Part shown: one piece after another, positions 56,050 to 64,000 of the stretch
How the letters are laid out: every line of letters begins with the position of its first letter
Numbering within the stretch: the first letter of the stretch is position 1
Source of the DNA: Puia dinghuensis
GTDB taxonomy: Bacteria > Bacteroidota > Bacteroidia > Chitinophagales > Chitinophagaceae
DNA: 64,000 nt
Direction of reading: 5' to 3'
Assembly: GCA_026225275.1 (NCBI GenBank)
Contig: JAMFSL010000006.1
Location: forward strand, 27,751 to 91,750
Made by a program: the position numbers and the translations under genes
The notes under the pieces: generated by a model
Databases searched by the model: none
What the model saw: only the letters and a program-made list of their open reading frames with translations
Told to the model about the DNA's origin: nothing

Positions 56050-58485
56050 ATGCTGAAAAATCATCTCAGGCTCGCCTGGCGCGGCCTGCTCAAAAGAAAA
56101 GGCTACTCCGCGCTGAATATCCTCGGCCTGGCCATCGGCATCACCTGCTGCCTGCTGATCTTTCATTACGTCGCCTACGAAAGGAGCTACGACCGCTTTC
56201 AACCCGATGCCGGCCGTATCTTCCGCCTCCGCCTGGACGCATACCAGCAGGGAAAACTGGCCTGGCAGTCCGCCACTTCCTATCCCGCCATCGGACCCGC
56301 CATGAAAAAGGAATTTCCCGAAGTACAGGAGTTCGGCCGCCTTATCGACGCCAACCTCCTCCTCACCAACCCGGAGAAAAATATCAAATTCACGGAGAAC
56401 AAAGGCTACTACGCCGATCCCTCCATGCTCAGTATGCTCGGCATCAGGCTGGTAAAAGGCAACCCATCCACCGCCCTCGACGGCCCGGATAAGATCCTGC
56501 TGTCGGAGACCATGGCCCGCAAATATTTCGGCAACACAGACCCTCTCGGAAAACGCCTGACCGCCCTGGGCGAAACACTGGAAAATTGCGAAGTTACCGG
56601 CGTCTTCAAAGACTATCCGGCCAATTCCCATCTCATTCTCAACCACCTGTTATCTTATTCCACGCTAGGCAAAGAACGCCGGCAGCAAGGCGACTCATCC
56701 AATGCCACCGAAACAGCCTGGGGTTGGTATGACTTTTATGTCTACGTGCAATTAAAACCCGGCGCTGACTGGCACGCCTTGCAGGCCAAGCTGCCGGCTT
56801 TTAGCGACCGGCATATGAACAACAATGAGTGGGCTAAGAAAAATAACGACCATAACGAGCTGTACCTGATCCCCTTGCCCGACATCCACCTCTACTCCAA
56901 TTTCCTGCAGGAGGCCGAAGTCAACGGCAACGGAAAGGCTGTCAGCTTCCTCTTCCTCATCGCCCTGCTCATCATCGGCATTGCCTGGATCAATTACACC
57001 AACCTCGCGACGGCCCGCTCGCTCGAAAGAGCAAAAGAAGTCGGACTTAGGAAAGTTCTCGGCGCCCTTCGCCTTGACCTGGTCCTGCAATTTCTCATCG
57101 AAAGCCTGCTCATGAATATGCTGGCCCTCCTGATCGCCATTGGAACAGCCTGGACACTGGCCCCATCCTTTGATACGCTCATCGGCACCGACGCCGGCAA
57201 TTTCAGCCTTCCGCTTGCCTGGGCCCTCGGCTTCGGAGGCATCTTCCTCGCCGGTGCGCTTCTGTCAGGTCTCTATCCGGCCTTTGTGCTCTCCGGCTAT
57301 CACCCCATCACCGTATTAAAAGGTCTCTTCAAAAATTCCACCCGCGGCCAGATCCTCCGCAAAGGCCTGATCGAAGGCCAGTTCGCCGTCTCCGTCATCC
57401 TGATCACCGGCACGATCCTCGTCTATCAGCAGGTGCAATACATGCGCCGGCAGCAACTGGGTATGAATATCGACCAGACCCTCATCATCCGCGGCGCCCA
57501 ATCCCCCGTGGATTCAACCTATAAGAATATCTATCAGCCTTTCAAAACAGACCTGCTACGGCAAACCGGCATCCACAGCGTCACCGCCTCCACCAATGTC
57601 ATGGGGCAGGAGATCTATTGGACCAACAACGTCGCCACGATCGGCCGCCCCACCAAAACGGATGTTACCCTCTATCACCTGGCCATCGACTACGACTTCG
57701 TCACCACCTATGGCCTCAAACTGGCAGCCGGTAGAAATTTTTCCCGCCAGTTCAGCACAGACAAAAAAGCCGTCCTGATTAACCAGGCAGCCGCCAATAT
57801 TCTCGGCTTCAAAAACGCCGCAGATGCCGTTAACAGTCTGTTGCGGGATCGCGACACTGTTCAAATCGTGGGCGTCCTCGCTGATTTCCACCAGCAGGGA
57901 TTACAAAAGGTGATCAACCCGATGATCATCCAGCTCGCCTCCGACGCCCGAAATTATTATTCGGTAAAACTGACCACCGCCGCCCCCCATCTCACCATCG
58001 CCGACATTAAAAAATCATGGGATCGTTATTTTCCCAATGATCCGTTTGATTATTACTTTCTCGACGAATCCTTCAACGAACAATACAAGGCGGATACCCG
58101 TTTCGGTGAGGTTTTCGGGCTGTTTGCTTCCCTGGCCATCCTGATCGCCTGCTTTGGCCTGCTCGGCCTTTCCGCCTACAATGTCCTCCAGCGAACCAAA
58201 GAGATCGGTGTTCGCAAGGTACTCGGCGCCTCCGCCCAAAGTCTGGTCTTCCTCCTGTCAAAAGAATTCCTGGTACTCGTGTCGGTTGCCTTACTGATCG
58301 CCATCCCTGTCACCTGGTGGGTCATGTACAGCTGGCTCCAGGATTATGCCTATCGCATTTCCATACAATGGTGGGTCTTCGCCCTCGGCGGCGCCCTTGC
58401 CCTGCTGATAGCCCTGACCACAGTCGGTCTGCAGGCCATGCGGGCAGCACTGACTAATCCAATTGACAGCCTTAGGACTGAATAA
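56050..58485 (+). CDS. FtsX/MacB-type ABC permease 2
   Basis: 811 residues, paralogue of the preceding permease with the same double FtsX plan. N-terminus NHLRLAWRGLLKRKGYSALN then LGLAIGITCCLLIFHYVA; FtsX blocks at LLIIGIAWINYTNLATARSL plus AKEVGLRKVLGALR, and at ILIACFGLLGLSAYNVLQ plus TKEIGVRKVLGAS. It lies 82 bp after permease 1. Whether it pairs with permease 1, with permease 3 or with itself cannot be told. Confidence 0.93.
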   Translation: MLKNHLRLAWRGLLKRKGYSALNILGLAIGITCCLLIFHYVAYERSYDRFQPDAGRIFRLRLDAYQQGKLAWQSATSYPAIGPAMKKEFPEVQEFGRLIDANLLLTNPEKNIKFTENKGYYADPSMLSMLGIRLVKGNPSTALDGPDKILLSETMARKYFGNTDPLGKRLTALGETLENCEVTGVFKDYPANSHLILNHLLSYSTLGKERRQQGDSSNATETAWGWYDFYVYVQLKPGADWHALQAKLPAFSDRHMNNNEWAKKNNDHNELYLIPLPDIHLYSNFLQEAEVNGNGKAVSFLFLIALLIIGIAWINYTNLATARSLERAKEVGLRKVLGALRLDLVLQFLIESLLMNMLALLIAIGTAWTLAPSFDTLIGTDAGNFSLPLAWALGFGGIFLAGALLSGLYPAFVLSGYHPITVLKGLFKNSTRGQILRKGLIEGQFAVSVILITGTILVYQQVQYMRRQQLGMNIDQTLIIRGAQSPVDSTYKNIYQPFKTDLLRQTGIHSVTASTNVMGQEIYWTNNVATIGRPTKTDVTLYHLAIDYDFVTTYGLKLAAGRNFSRQFSTDKKAVLINQAAANILGFKNAADAVNSLLRDRDTVQIVGVLADFHQQGLQKVINPMIIQLASDARNYYSVKLTTAAPHLTIADIKKSWDRYFPNDPFDYYFLDESFNEQYKADTRFGEVFGLFASLAILIACFGLLGLSAYNVLQRTKEIGVRKVLGASAQSLVFLLSKEFLVLVSVALLIAIPVTWWVMYSWLQDYAYRISIQWWVFALGGALALLIALTTVGLQAMRAALTNPIDSLRTE

Positions 58486-58600
58486 CCAACGCGCACAAGC
58501 TGGCCCTTCCAGGATCGGCCGCTCTCGCGTCCTGTTGAACCGAATAACAACACATATTCCTATGCTCAAAACCTTTGAAAAATAATGTAGCTTTATCGGC

Positions 58601-60982
58601 ATGAACTCGCAGCTTAAATCTATCCTTCGCAGCTTCCGGAAATACCCCACCTTTTCCATGATCAACCTGGGAGGACTTTCCATCGGCATCGCTGCCTCCT
58701 TTATCCTGCTTGTTTACTCGCAACGCGAGCTCAGCTGCGATCGCCATTTCCGCGATGCTGACCGTATCGTCCGGGTCGGCACCGACTTCTACCAGTTAGG
58801 ACCCTTCGCCGCCAGCCAGCCCATGCTGCGCGATCTCTCTCTGGCCAGTTGCAAAGATGTGCAAGATGCGACAGCCATTGATGTCGGTGACGAAACCCCC
58901 ATTCGCACCAGCACGGGCGACCGCGCCTTCACCGGCATCAAACCGTACTATATCGACTCTTCGTTCTTTAATATCTTCCCCTATGAGACTGCGTCCGGGG
59001 CTATTCCTGCCCATGGCCTCGCTCCCGCAGAAGCTATCCTGTCAGCCTCCGAAGCCTACAAATTCTTCGGTAAAGAAGATCCGGTTGGAAAGACTATCTA
59101 TGTCGGAAAGGAAACGACTCCCTGTAGGGTGGTCGCCGTGCTGAAAGAAACCTTCGCCAAATCTCACCTTGACCCGCAGGTGCTGCTCTCCCAGGCTCCT
59201 GACCCCGATGCCGGGTCCTCCCTATGGATCTCTCTCAGTAAATATAATTATATCAAGCTCAAACCGCAGGGCTCCGTCGCCGGCCTCAATGCCTGGCTCG
59301 ATCGCGTTCGCGAAAAGCTCGCCTATCCCGCCAGCCACTCCCTCAAGAACTATGCAGAGTGGAAAACCAGCGGCGAATCCGTCTCATTTATCGTTCAGCG
59401 GCTGACAGATATCTACTTTCATTCTGACGTAAAATTCGACCTTACCCCCGGTGGTAACCTCATCCAGGTCCGGCTGTTGGAAGCCGTCAGTCTCCTGCTG
59501 ATCACCCTGGCTGTTATCAATTACATCAACCTCGTCACAGCCAGATCTTCTGTCCGCGCTAAGGAAATAGGGTTGAAGAAAACATTCGGCGCTGCCCGCC
59601 TCCACCTGATCGGCCAGATGCTCTCCGAGTCCCTGCTGTTCAGTGTCTTCGCCATGATCCTGGCTTGCGGCCTCATCCAGATTATCCTCTTCGGCTATAG
59701 CTACTTTACCGGTAGTGCTCTCACCGGCCCCATTCCATTTCTGTCCGCCAACTATGCCTGGCTGATACTTTTTTCTCTCGCCGTAGGTCTGCTGGCAGGT
59801 ATTTATCCCGCTTTCTACCTCACGAGTTTCCGGCCGGGTCTCATTGTTCGCTCTACCGCCGGATCAGGTCGCAACAACCGATTGCTTCGCAATAGCCTCG
59901 TCACCCTCCAGTTTGCCATTGCCACCGGCCTGCTCTTCGTCACCTTCGTCGTCTATAGCCAGCTGCAATACATGAAGAACAAAGACAAAGGCTTCCGGTC
60001 CGAAGGAGTCGTCGTCATAGACAACGCCGGCATACTCAAAGACCGCCTTCCGGCCTTTCAACGGCTTGTCGAACAACAGTCGCAGGTGGCCTCCACCAGT
60101 CGCTGCATCAGGATGCCCGCCGGCAATACCGGGGCCATAGGCACCTATAACAAGCCCGGCACCGCGGCAAACGCTTTTGTCTTCATCCAGGAATTCCCTG
60201 CGGATGAAAAATATATCGCTACACTCGGCATCAGGCTGGCTGCCGGCAGGAATTTCGACAAAGATCTCTTGTCCGATACCAACTCTCTTATCCTCAACGA
60301 ATCCGCCGTAGCCGCCCTGGGCCTCTTTCATCCGATAGGGTCCATCATCGGCGGCAGTCAACGCGTCATCGGTGTCGTCAGGGATTTCAACTACACCTCC
60401 CTCCATGAAAAGATCGGCCCCGCCATCCTGCGCTATACACCCGGAGGCAGTACCCTTGCCATCCGGCTGCGGGGCGGACATCTCGCAGATTTCCTGGATT
60501 GGCTCCGTCGCACCGGGAAGGAATTCCTTCCCGATACCGGGCTCAACATCAGCTTCCTCGATGATAATTTCGGTCGCCTCGCAGAGAAAGAGCGACTCCT
60601 TGGCCAGGCCATCACTTTTTTTACCATCCTGGCCGTCCTCCTTGCAACATTGGGCCTCATCGGACTGACCTTATTCACAATAGAAAGACGGACCAGGGAG
60701 ATCGGTATCCGTAAGGTCCTCGGCGCAGACACGATCAGCATTCTGCGCCTGATGTCCCGCGACTTCATCAGGCTCGCACTTATCGCATCGGCCGTAGCCT
60801 TGCCCATCAGCTGGTGGCTGATCAACCGCTGGCTGACGAACTTCGCCTATCGCGTAACTGTCAGCGCCTGGACCTTTTTGGCCACCGAATTCCTTATCGG
60901 GCTCATCGCCCTCCTCGTCATCGGACCGCTGACCCTCAGGGCTCTTCTGGCCGACCCGGTCAAAAATCTAAGGACGGAGTAG
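58601..60982 (+). CDS. FtsX/MacB-type ABC permease 3
   Basis: 793 residues, third and most divergent paralogue. N-terminus NSQLKSILRSFRKYPTFSMI then LGGLSIGIAASFILLVYS; KEIGLKKTFGAAR replaces KEIGIRK in the first FtsX block, while the second has TREIGIRKVLGAD. It follows permease 2 by 115 bp, a spacer sharing CGGCCGCTCTCGCGTCCT with the repeat at 19687. Ends the first export operon; the next gene has its own enhancer-like element. Confidence 0.92.
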   Translation: MNSQLKSILRSFRKYPTFSMINLGGLSIGIAASFILLVYSQRELSCDRHFRDADRIVRVGTDFYQLGPFAASQPMLRDLSLASCKDVQDATAIDVGDETPIRTSTGDRAFTGIKPYYIDSSFFNIFPYETASGAIPAHGLAPAEAILSASEAYKFFGKEDPVGKTIYVGKETTPCRVVAVLKETFAKSHLDPQVLLSQAPDPDAGSSLWISLSKYNYIKLKPQGSVAGLNAWLDRVREKLAYPASHSLKNYAEWKTSGESVSFIVQRLTDIYFHSDVKFDLTPGGNLIQVRLLEAVSLLLITLAVINYINLVTARSSVRAKEIGLKKTFGAARLHLIGQMLSESLLFSVFAMILACGLIQIILFGYSYFTGSALTGPIPFLSANYAWLILFSLAVGLLAGIYPAFYLTSFRPGLIVRSTAGSGRNNRLLRNSLVTLQFAIATGLLFVTFVVYSQLQYMKNKDKGFRSEGVVVIDNAGILKDRLPAFQRLVEQQSQVASTSRCIRMPAGNTGAIGTYNKPGTAANAFVFIQEFPADEKYIATLGIRLAAGRNFDKDLLSDTNSLILNESAVAALGLFHPIGSIIGGSQRVIGVVRDFNYTSLHEKIGPAILRYTPGGSTLAIRLRGGHLADFLDWLRRTGKEFLPDTGLNISFLDDNFGRLAEKERLLGQAITFFTILAVLLATLGLIGLTLFTIERRTREIGIRKVLGADTISILRLMSRDFIRLALIASAVALPISWWLINRWLTNFAYRVTVSAWTFLATEFLIGLIALLVIGPLTLRALLADPVKNLRTE

Positions 60983-61054
60983 CCGGAGGCCAGCGCACGC
61001 TTGCGAACGAGGCCTTGCCGGCTCACGCGTATAGGTTTTGCCGGACGAGTCAAC

Positions 61055-61094
61055 CTGTATCAAAACCGGACAGTCCTTGTATCGAAACCGGACT
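61055..61094 (+). promoter_or_regulatory. Tandem enhancer-like element (UAS), copy 2
   Basis: CTGTATCAAAACCGGACAG followed by TGTATCGAAACCGGAC; the TGTATC units are at 61056 and 61078, again 22 bp apart. Starts 90 bp before its sigma54-like box, against 91 bp for copy 1. The better internal match here defines the unit as TGTATCRAAACCGGAC. Confidence 0.75.
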
Positions 61095-61144
61095 ACCGTT
61101 TGCTCAATTGTCGTATAAGCAAATGATAGTCAACGAATTAAATG

Positions 61145-61164
61145 CTGGCATGTGATTGAAAGCA
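61145..61164 (+). promoter_or_regulatory. Sigma54-like promoter for the second ATPase-TolC operon
   Basis: CTGGCATGTGATTGAAAGCA, 18 of 20 identical to 50953-50972, 47 bp before the ATPase ATG. Same one-base-short spacing as copy 1. Confidence 0.6.
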
Positions 61165-61210
61165 ACAAGGCGGTTCTGCTGCCAGAGTGGAATTGTAAAC
61201 TCTAACAAAA

Positions 61211-61876
61211 ATGATAGATCTCAAACGCATTTCTAAATGGGTTAATGTCGGCGGAAAACCGAATTTCATTCTCAAGGATATCAACCTCCACATAAAGGAA
61301 GGCGAATTCGTCTCGATCATGGGACCCTCCGGTTCAGGTAAGTCCAGCCTGCTTAATATCATCGGGATGCTGGACGATGCGTCCGAAGGGGAATATTTCT
61401 TCCTCGGCAATCCCGTCCATACCATGAAAGAAAAGCAACGTTCGCTACTCTACAAACAATATATCGGCTTCGTCTTCCAGGCTTACCACCTCATCGACGA
61501 ACTCACCGTGTATGAGAACATCGAGACCCCGCTCATCTACCAGAACATCAAGTCCTCCGAACGCCAGGCCATGGTCGCAGATATCCTCGACCGCTTCCAG
61601 ATTGTCGGGAAAAAAGATCTCTTCCCCACCCAGCTGTCCGGCGGACAACAGCAACTCGTAGGCATCGCCCGTGCCCTCATCGCCAAGCCCAAGCTGCTCC
61701 TCGCGGATGAACCTACCGGTAACCTCAACTCCCGGCAAGGAGAAGAGATCATGGACTTGTTTAAACAATTGAATAAGGAAGGCGTCACCATTATCCAGGT
61801 GACGCACTCGGAAAAGAACGCCGGATACGGCTCTCATATCATCAACCTGTTGGACGGAAGAGTGGAGCTTACTTAA
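61211..61876 (+). CDS. ABC transporter ATPase 2, MacB/LolD type
   Basis: 221 residues, paralogue of the ATPase at 52734. Walker A GPSGSGKS (38-45), Q-loop [10 protein letters not shown], Walker B LLLADE and VTHSEK are intact. Two positions deviate from the usual: the signature is LSGGQQQL rather than LSGGQQQR, and the D-loop reads GNLNS rather than GNLDS. It may still be active, but it differs from ATPase 1 at these sites, so the two may have different partners or work as a heterodimer. It starts the TolC operon, 25 bp before that gene. Confidence 0.93.
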   Translation: MIDLKRISKWVNVGGKPNFILKDINLHIKEGEFVSIMGPSGSGKSSLLNIIGMLDDASEGEYFFLGNPVHTMKEKQRSLLYKQYIGFVFQAYHLIDELTVYENIETPLIYQNIKSSERQAMVADILDRFQIVGKKDLFPTQLSGGQQQLVGIARALIAKPKLLLADEPTGNLNSRQGEEIMDLFKQLNKEGVTIIQVTHSEKNAGYGSHIINLLDGRVELT

Positions 61877-61901
61877 ACCAATCAACTATTCGCAGCCAAA
61901 A

Positions 61902-63407
61902 ATGTCTATGACCATGCAACGACGAACACTATCGATAACAGCAGCTTTCTTCCTGCTGTTCCTCTATCATTCCGTAACCGCTCAGACCTCGGATTCCCTC
62001 GCCGGCCAGCGTGCTGACTCCCTGACCGCGCAAGCTAGTTCCGGGCCGGCCATCATCTTTAGCATACAACAATGTATCGATAGCGCCATCAGGAACAATG
62101 CAACGGTTAAAACAAGCGAATTCACCGCAAGGACAGCCTATGAGCAGTACATTCAGAATATAGGCTATATGCTGCCGACTCTGTCCGGTACAGGTCAGTT
62201 TTACAACAGCGGTGGTAAGAGTATCAATACCTTCACCAACTCATATGTGACGGAAAATTATAACCAGGGTTATGGCGTTCTCTCCGGCTCTCTCCCCATC
62301 TGGAATGCCGGTAGTATCCAAAACTATATTCGCCAATATTCGCTGGCCTATCAAGCCAATAAAAAGGACTGGCAATATCAGAAGGATCTCATGACCGTCA
62401 ACATCATCCTCGATTATCTCACCATACTGAGCACCGAAGAACAGCTTAACCTGGCCATTAAGCAAGCAGCCGATAACCGGGCGCGGCTTAACTTCATGAT
62501 CATCCAGGACAACCTCGGCGTCATCTCCCCCAGCGCACTTTCTGACCAAAAAGGCGTGCTGAATACAAACGAGCTCACCATTGTCAACACCAAGAACACC
62601 CTCGAATCCAATAAGCTGAAACTGGCACAGGATATGAACGTCCCCTATTCACCGAATATGGACCTCGTCCCATTGAATGTCGATCCCACGCCGGTCATCT
62701 ATAACGCATCCGTCGAACAGGTCTACCAGAATGCCACCAGGAACATAGCCGCCATCGAAGCCGCCCGGCTACACGTAGCCAGCGCACTCAAAAGCGTAAA
62801 AGCCTCCAGGGAAAATATGGCGCCTACCCTTTACTTTTTCTACGATGTACAGACCAACTATTCTACCGCCGCGACCACCAATCCACTGTTAAGTACCTCC
62901 TATGTTCAGGATGGGTCCTACGTTACCGTCGGTGGCAACCAGGTACCCGTGTATGCTCCGCAAGGTAACTATGGAAGCAAGACCATTCCTTTAAATACGC
63001 AATTCAAGAATAACGTCTACACGTCCATAGGTCTGCAATTGAACATCCCTATTCTTAATAACCTGAACAAACGGGTTATTTACAAACAGTCGATTATCAA
63101 CCGCGATCAGGCGCTATTCAATCAGAAGACTATTAACGCCAATCTCCGGCAGGCTGTGGAATCAAGCTATGTCACCATGATGCAGGCTTTTCGCACCTAC
63201 AATGTCACTTATCACGAAGTACAGAATTATGAAGAATCTTATCGCGCAGCAAAAATCAGGTACGATGCCGGCGCGCTCTCATCGCTTGATTTCGTGATCT
63301 ACAACACCAATAAGAATAACGCCGAGCTCAGCTTGATCGCAGCTAAATACAGCTATGTCCTGGCCGCCAAAGTACTCGATTACTACCAGGGTCAGCTGAC
63401 CTGGTAA
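61902..63407 (+). CDS. TolC-family outer-membrane efflux protein
   Basis: 501 residues. Signal peptide RRTLSITAAFFLLFLYHSVTAQ; ATGs at 61902, 61908 and 61914 are all possible starts. Two outer-membrane efflux (OEP) repeats follow: SIQQCIDSAIRNNATVKTSE starts the first, and long alpha-hairpins (NLAIKQAADNRARLNFMII, SYRAAKIRYDAGALSSLDFV) are clear. It would form the trimeric exit duct for the adaptor and MacB-like components upstream. A terminator embedded in the end of metX follows. Confidence 0.93.
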   Translation: MSMTMQRRTLSITAAFFLLFLYHSVTAQTSDSLAGQRADSLTAQASSGPAIIFSIQQCIDSAIRNNATVKTSEFTARTAYEQYIQNIGYMLPTLSGTGQFYNSGGKSINTFTNSYVTENYNQGYGVLSGSLPIWNAGSIQNYIRQYSLAYQANKKDWQYQKDLMTVNIILDYLTILSTEEQLNLAIKQAADNRARLNFMIIQDNLGVISPSALSDQKGVLNTNELTIVNTKNTLESNKLKLAQDMNVPYSPNMDLVPLNVDPTPVIYNASVEQVYQNATRNIAAIEAARLHVASALKSVKASRENMAPTLYFFYDVQTNYSTAATTNPLLSTSYVQDGSYVTVGGNQVPVYAPQGNYGSKTIPLNTQFKNNVYTSIGLQLNIPILNNLNKRVIYKQSIINRDQALFNQKTINANLRQAVESSYVTMMQAFRTYNVTYHEVQNYEESYRAAKIRYDAGALSSLDFVIYNTNKNNAELSLIAAKYSYVLAAKVLDYYQGQLTW

Positions 63408-63416
63408 CCCGCCTTC

Positions 63417-63443
63417 GGTCGCCGAAGCCCTGGCGTAGGCCGC
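63417..63443. repeat. Palindromic repeat, copy 3
   Basis: GGTCGCC-GAAGCCCTGGCGTA-GGCCGC; same core as copies 1 and 2 with imperfect arms. It is between convergent tolC-type and metX genes, 10 bp after the former's stop codon, and preceded by CGCCTTC as in copy 2. Confidence 0.7.
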
Positions 63444-63452
63444 ATCATCGCC

Positions 63453-64000
63453 TTATAGCCACTCCCGCAAGAGAGTGGCTATCTTTTCTCCCTCCACCAT
63501 AAATCCGTCATGCCCATAGGCGCTATCTATTTCCACCAGCTCCGCATCCGGCAGATGCGCGGCCATGAATAGCTGCTCTTCTATCGGACAGAGAATATCA
63601 CTCGTCACTCCTACCAGTAAGGTCTTCTGCCCGATACTCCGGAGGATCGCTTCCAGATCACCACCCCGGCCTCGCGCCAACTGATGACTGTCCATTGCCC
63701 TGGTCAGCAGCCAGTACGAATAGGCATTGAAACGGGCCGCCAGTTTCTCCCCCTGGTAGTTGATATACGATGAGGCCCTGAAGCCGTCCAGCTTTTCCTT
63801 GTCAGGATCCGTCTGCGTCCGCACCATGATCCCATAATTGCGATAAGTCAGGATGCCGATAGCCCTGGCCGCCTTCAATCCATTGCGGCCTGCCTCCGGA
63901 GTCTGTAATTCCCAGCTGGGATCTGCCTCGATAGCCAGCCGCTGTGCCGTATGAACAGCTATCCCCCATGCACTCTCCGCCGGTGAGGTGGCAGTCAGGA
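63453..64000 (-). CDS. metX: Homoserine O-acetyltransferase, C-terminal part (5' end outside window)
   Basis: The frame is open to the window edge, giving 181 residues of a roughly 350-residue alpha/beta hydrolase; the TTG at 63878 is internal. Visible: ESAWGIAVHTAQRLAI, ARAIGILTYRNYG, FNAYSYWLLTRAMDSHQLAR, catalytic Asp in VGVTSDILCPIEEQ and catalytic His in YGHDGFMVE. It transfers acetyl from acetyl-CoA to L-homoserine in methionine synthesis. Convergent with the TolC gene. Confidence 0.92.
   Translation of the reverse strand, partial: LTATSPAESAWGIAVHTAQRLAIEADPSWELQTPEAGRNGLKAARAIGILTYRNYGIMVRTQTDPDKEKLDGFRASSYINYQGEKLAARFNAYSYWLLTRAMDSHQLARGRGGDLEAILRSIGQKTLLVGVTSDILCPIEEQLFMAAHLPDAELVEIDSAYGHDGFMVEGEKIATLLREWL
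63455..63487 (+). terminator. Intrinsic terminator of the TolC operon within the metX 3' end
   Basis: ATAGCCACTC (63455-63464) pairs perfectly with GAGTGGCTAT (63473-63482), followed by CTTTT. The stem overlaps the last codons of metX on the opposite strand. Confidence 0.7.

Overview
The window looks like a chromosomal segment of a Bacteroidota member, most likely of the Chitinophagaceae (Chitinophaga/Puia-like). The evidence is SusC/SusD pairs, a Nudix-type AraR, Reg_prop/Y_Y_Y hybrid kinases, 800-residue FtsX/MacB permeases, signal peptides ending in A-x-A-Q, weak Shine-Dalgarno signals, and a -33 TTTG / -7 TAnnTTTG promoter. This is family-level inference; no rRNA or tRNA gene is visible. 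Several long open frames begin at unlikely upstream TTG codons, and I moved those starts to the first well-placed ATG or GTG.

Layout. 1-1176: end of an M1 aminopeptidase-like protein. 1217-7108: xylose locus, with xylB-xylA-sugar/Na+ symporter on the minus strand divergent from a LacI regulator; a LacI/CRE-type operator fills the promoter spacer. 7113-10877: hybrid sensor kinase with 14 propeller blades. 10987-19404: tight three-gene minus operon of an HD hydrolase fused to a Pycsar-effector-like membrane domain, a GAF protein fused in frame to an SdiA-regulated lipoprotein, and a metallophosphoesterase fused to an outer-membrane barrel. 19672-21151: EamA exporter and Lrp/AsnC regulator with two operator-like palindromes. 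21244-23364: TPR membrane protein and small XRE regulator. 23878-28508: araB-araD-araA-araR operon.

29260-33549: TonB-dependent receptor with a beta-helix lipoprotein. 33631-39775: minus operon of an ethanolamine-type permease, glutamine-synthetase-like ligase, iron alcohol dehydrogenase, class I amidotransferase-like hydrolase and aldehyde dehydrogenase, which reads as a gamma-glutamylated amino-alcohol (ethanolamine-like) catabolic route. 39856-45334: SusC-SusD-DUF1735-like lipoprotein, with a LytTR-type direct repeat upstream and a LytS/LytTR pair alongside (46032-47961). 47970-50678: NtrY-like kinase and NtrC-like sigma54 activator, divergent from a large MacAB-TolC-like export locus (51163-63407) made of adaptor, small secreted peptide, ATPase, three FtsX permeases, second ATPase and TolC. 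The same tandem enhancer-like element and sigma54-like box occur at both ends of this locus with almost identical spacing, giving a two-operon regulon. 63453-64000: partial metX.

Two families of dispersed repeats recur. One is a 26-28 bp palindromic element present at three places, including an in-frame copy inside the glutamine-synthetase-like gene. The other is a roughly 150 bp GC-rich element at two places, one of which encodes the tail of the EamA transporter.
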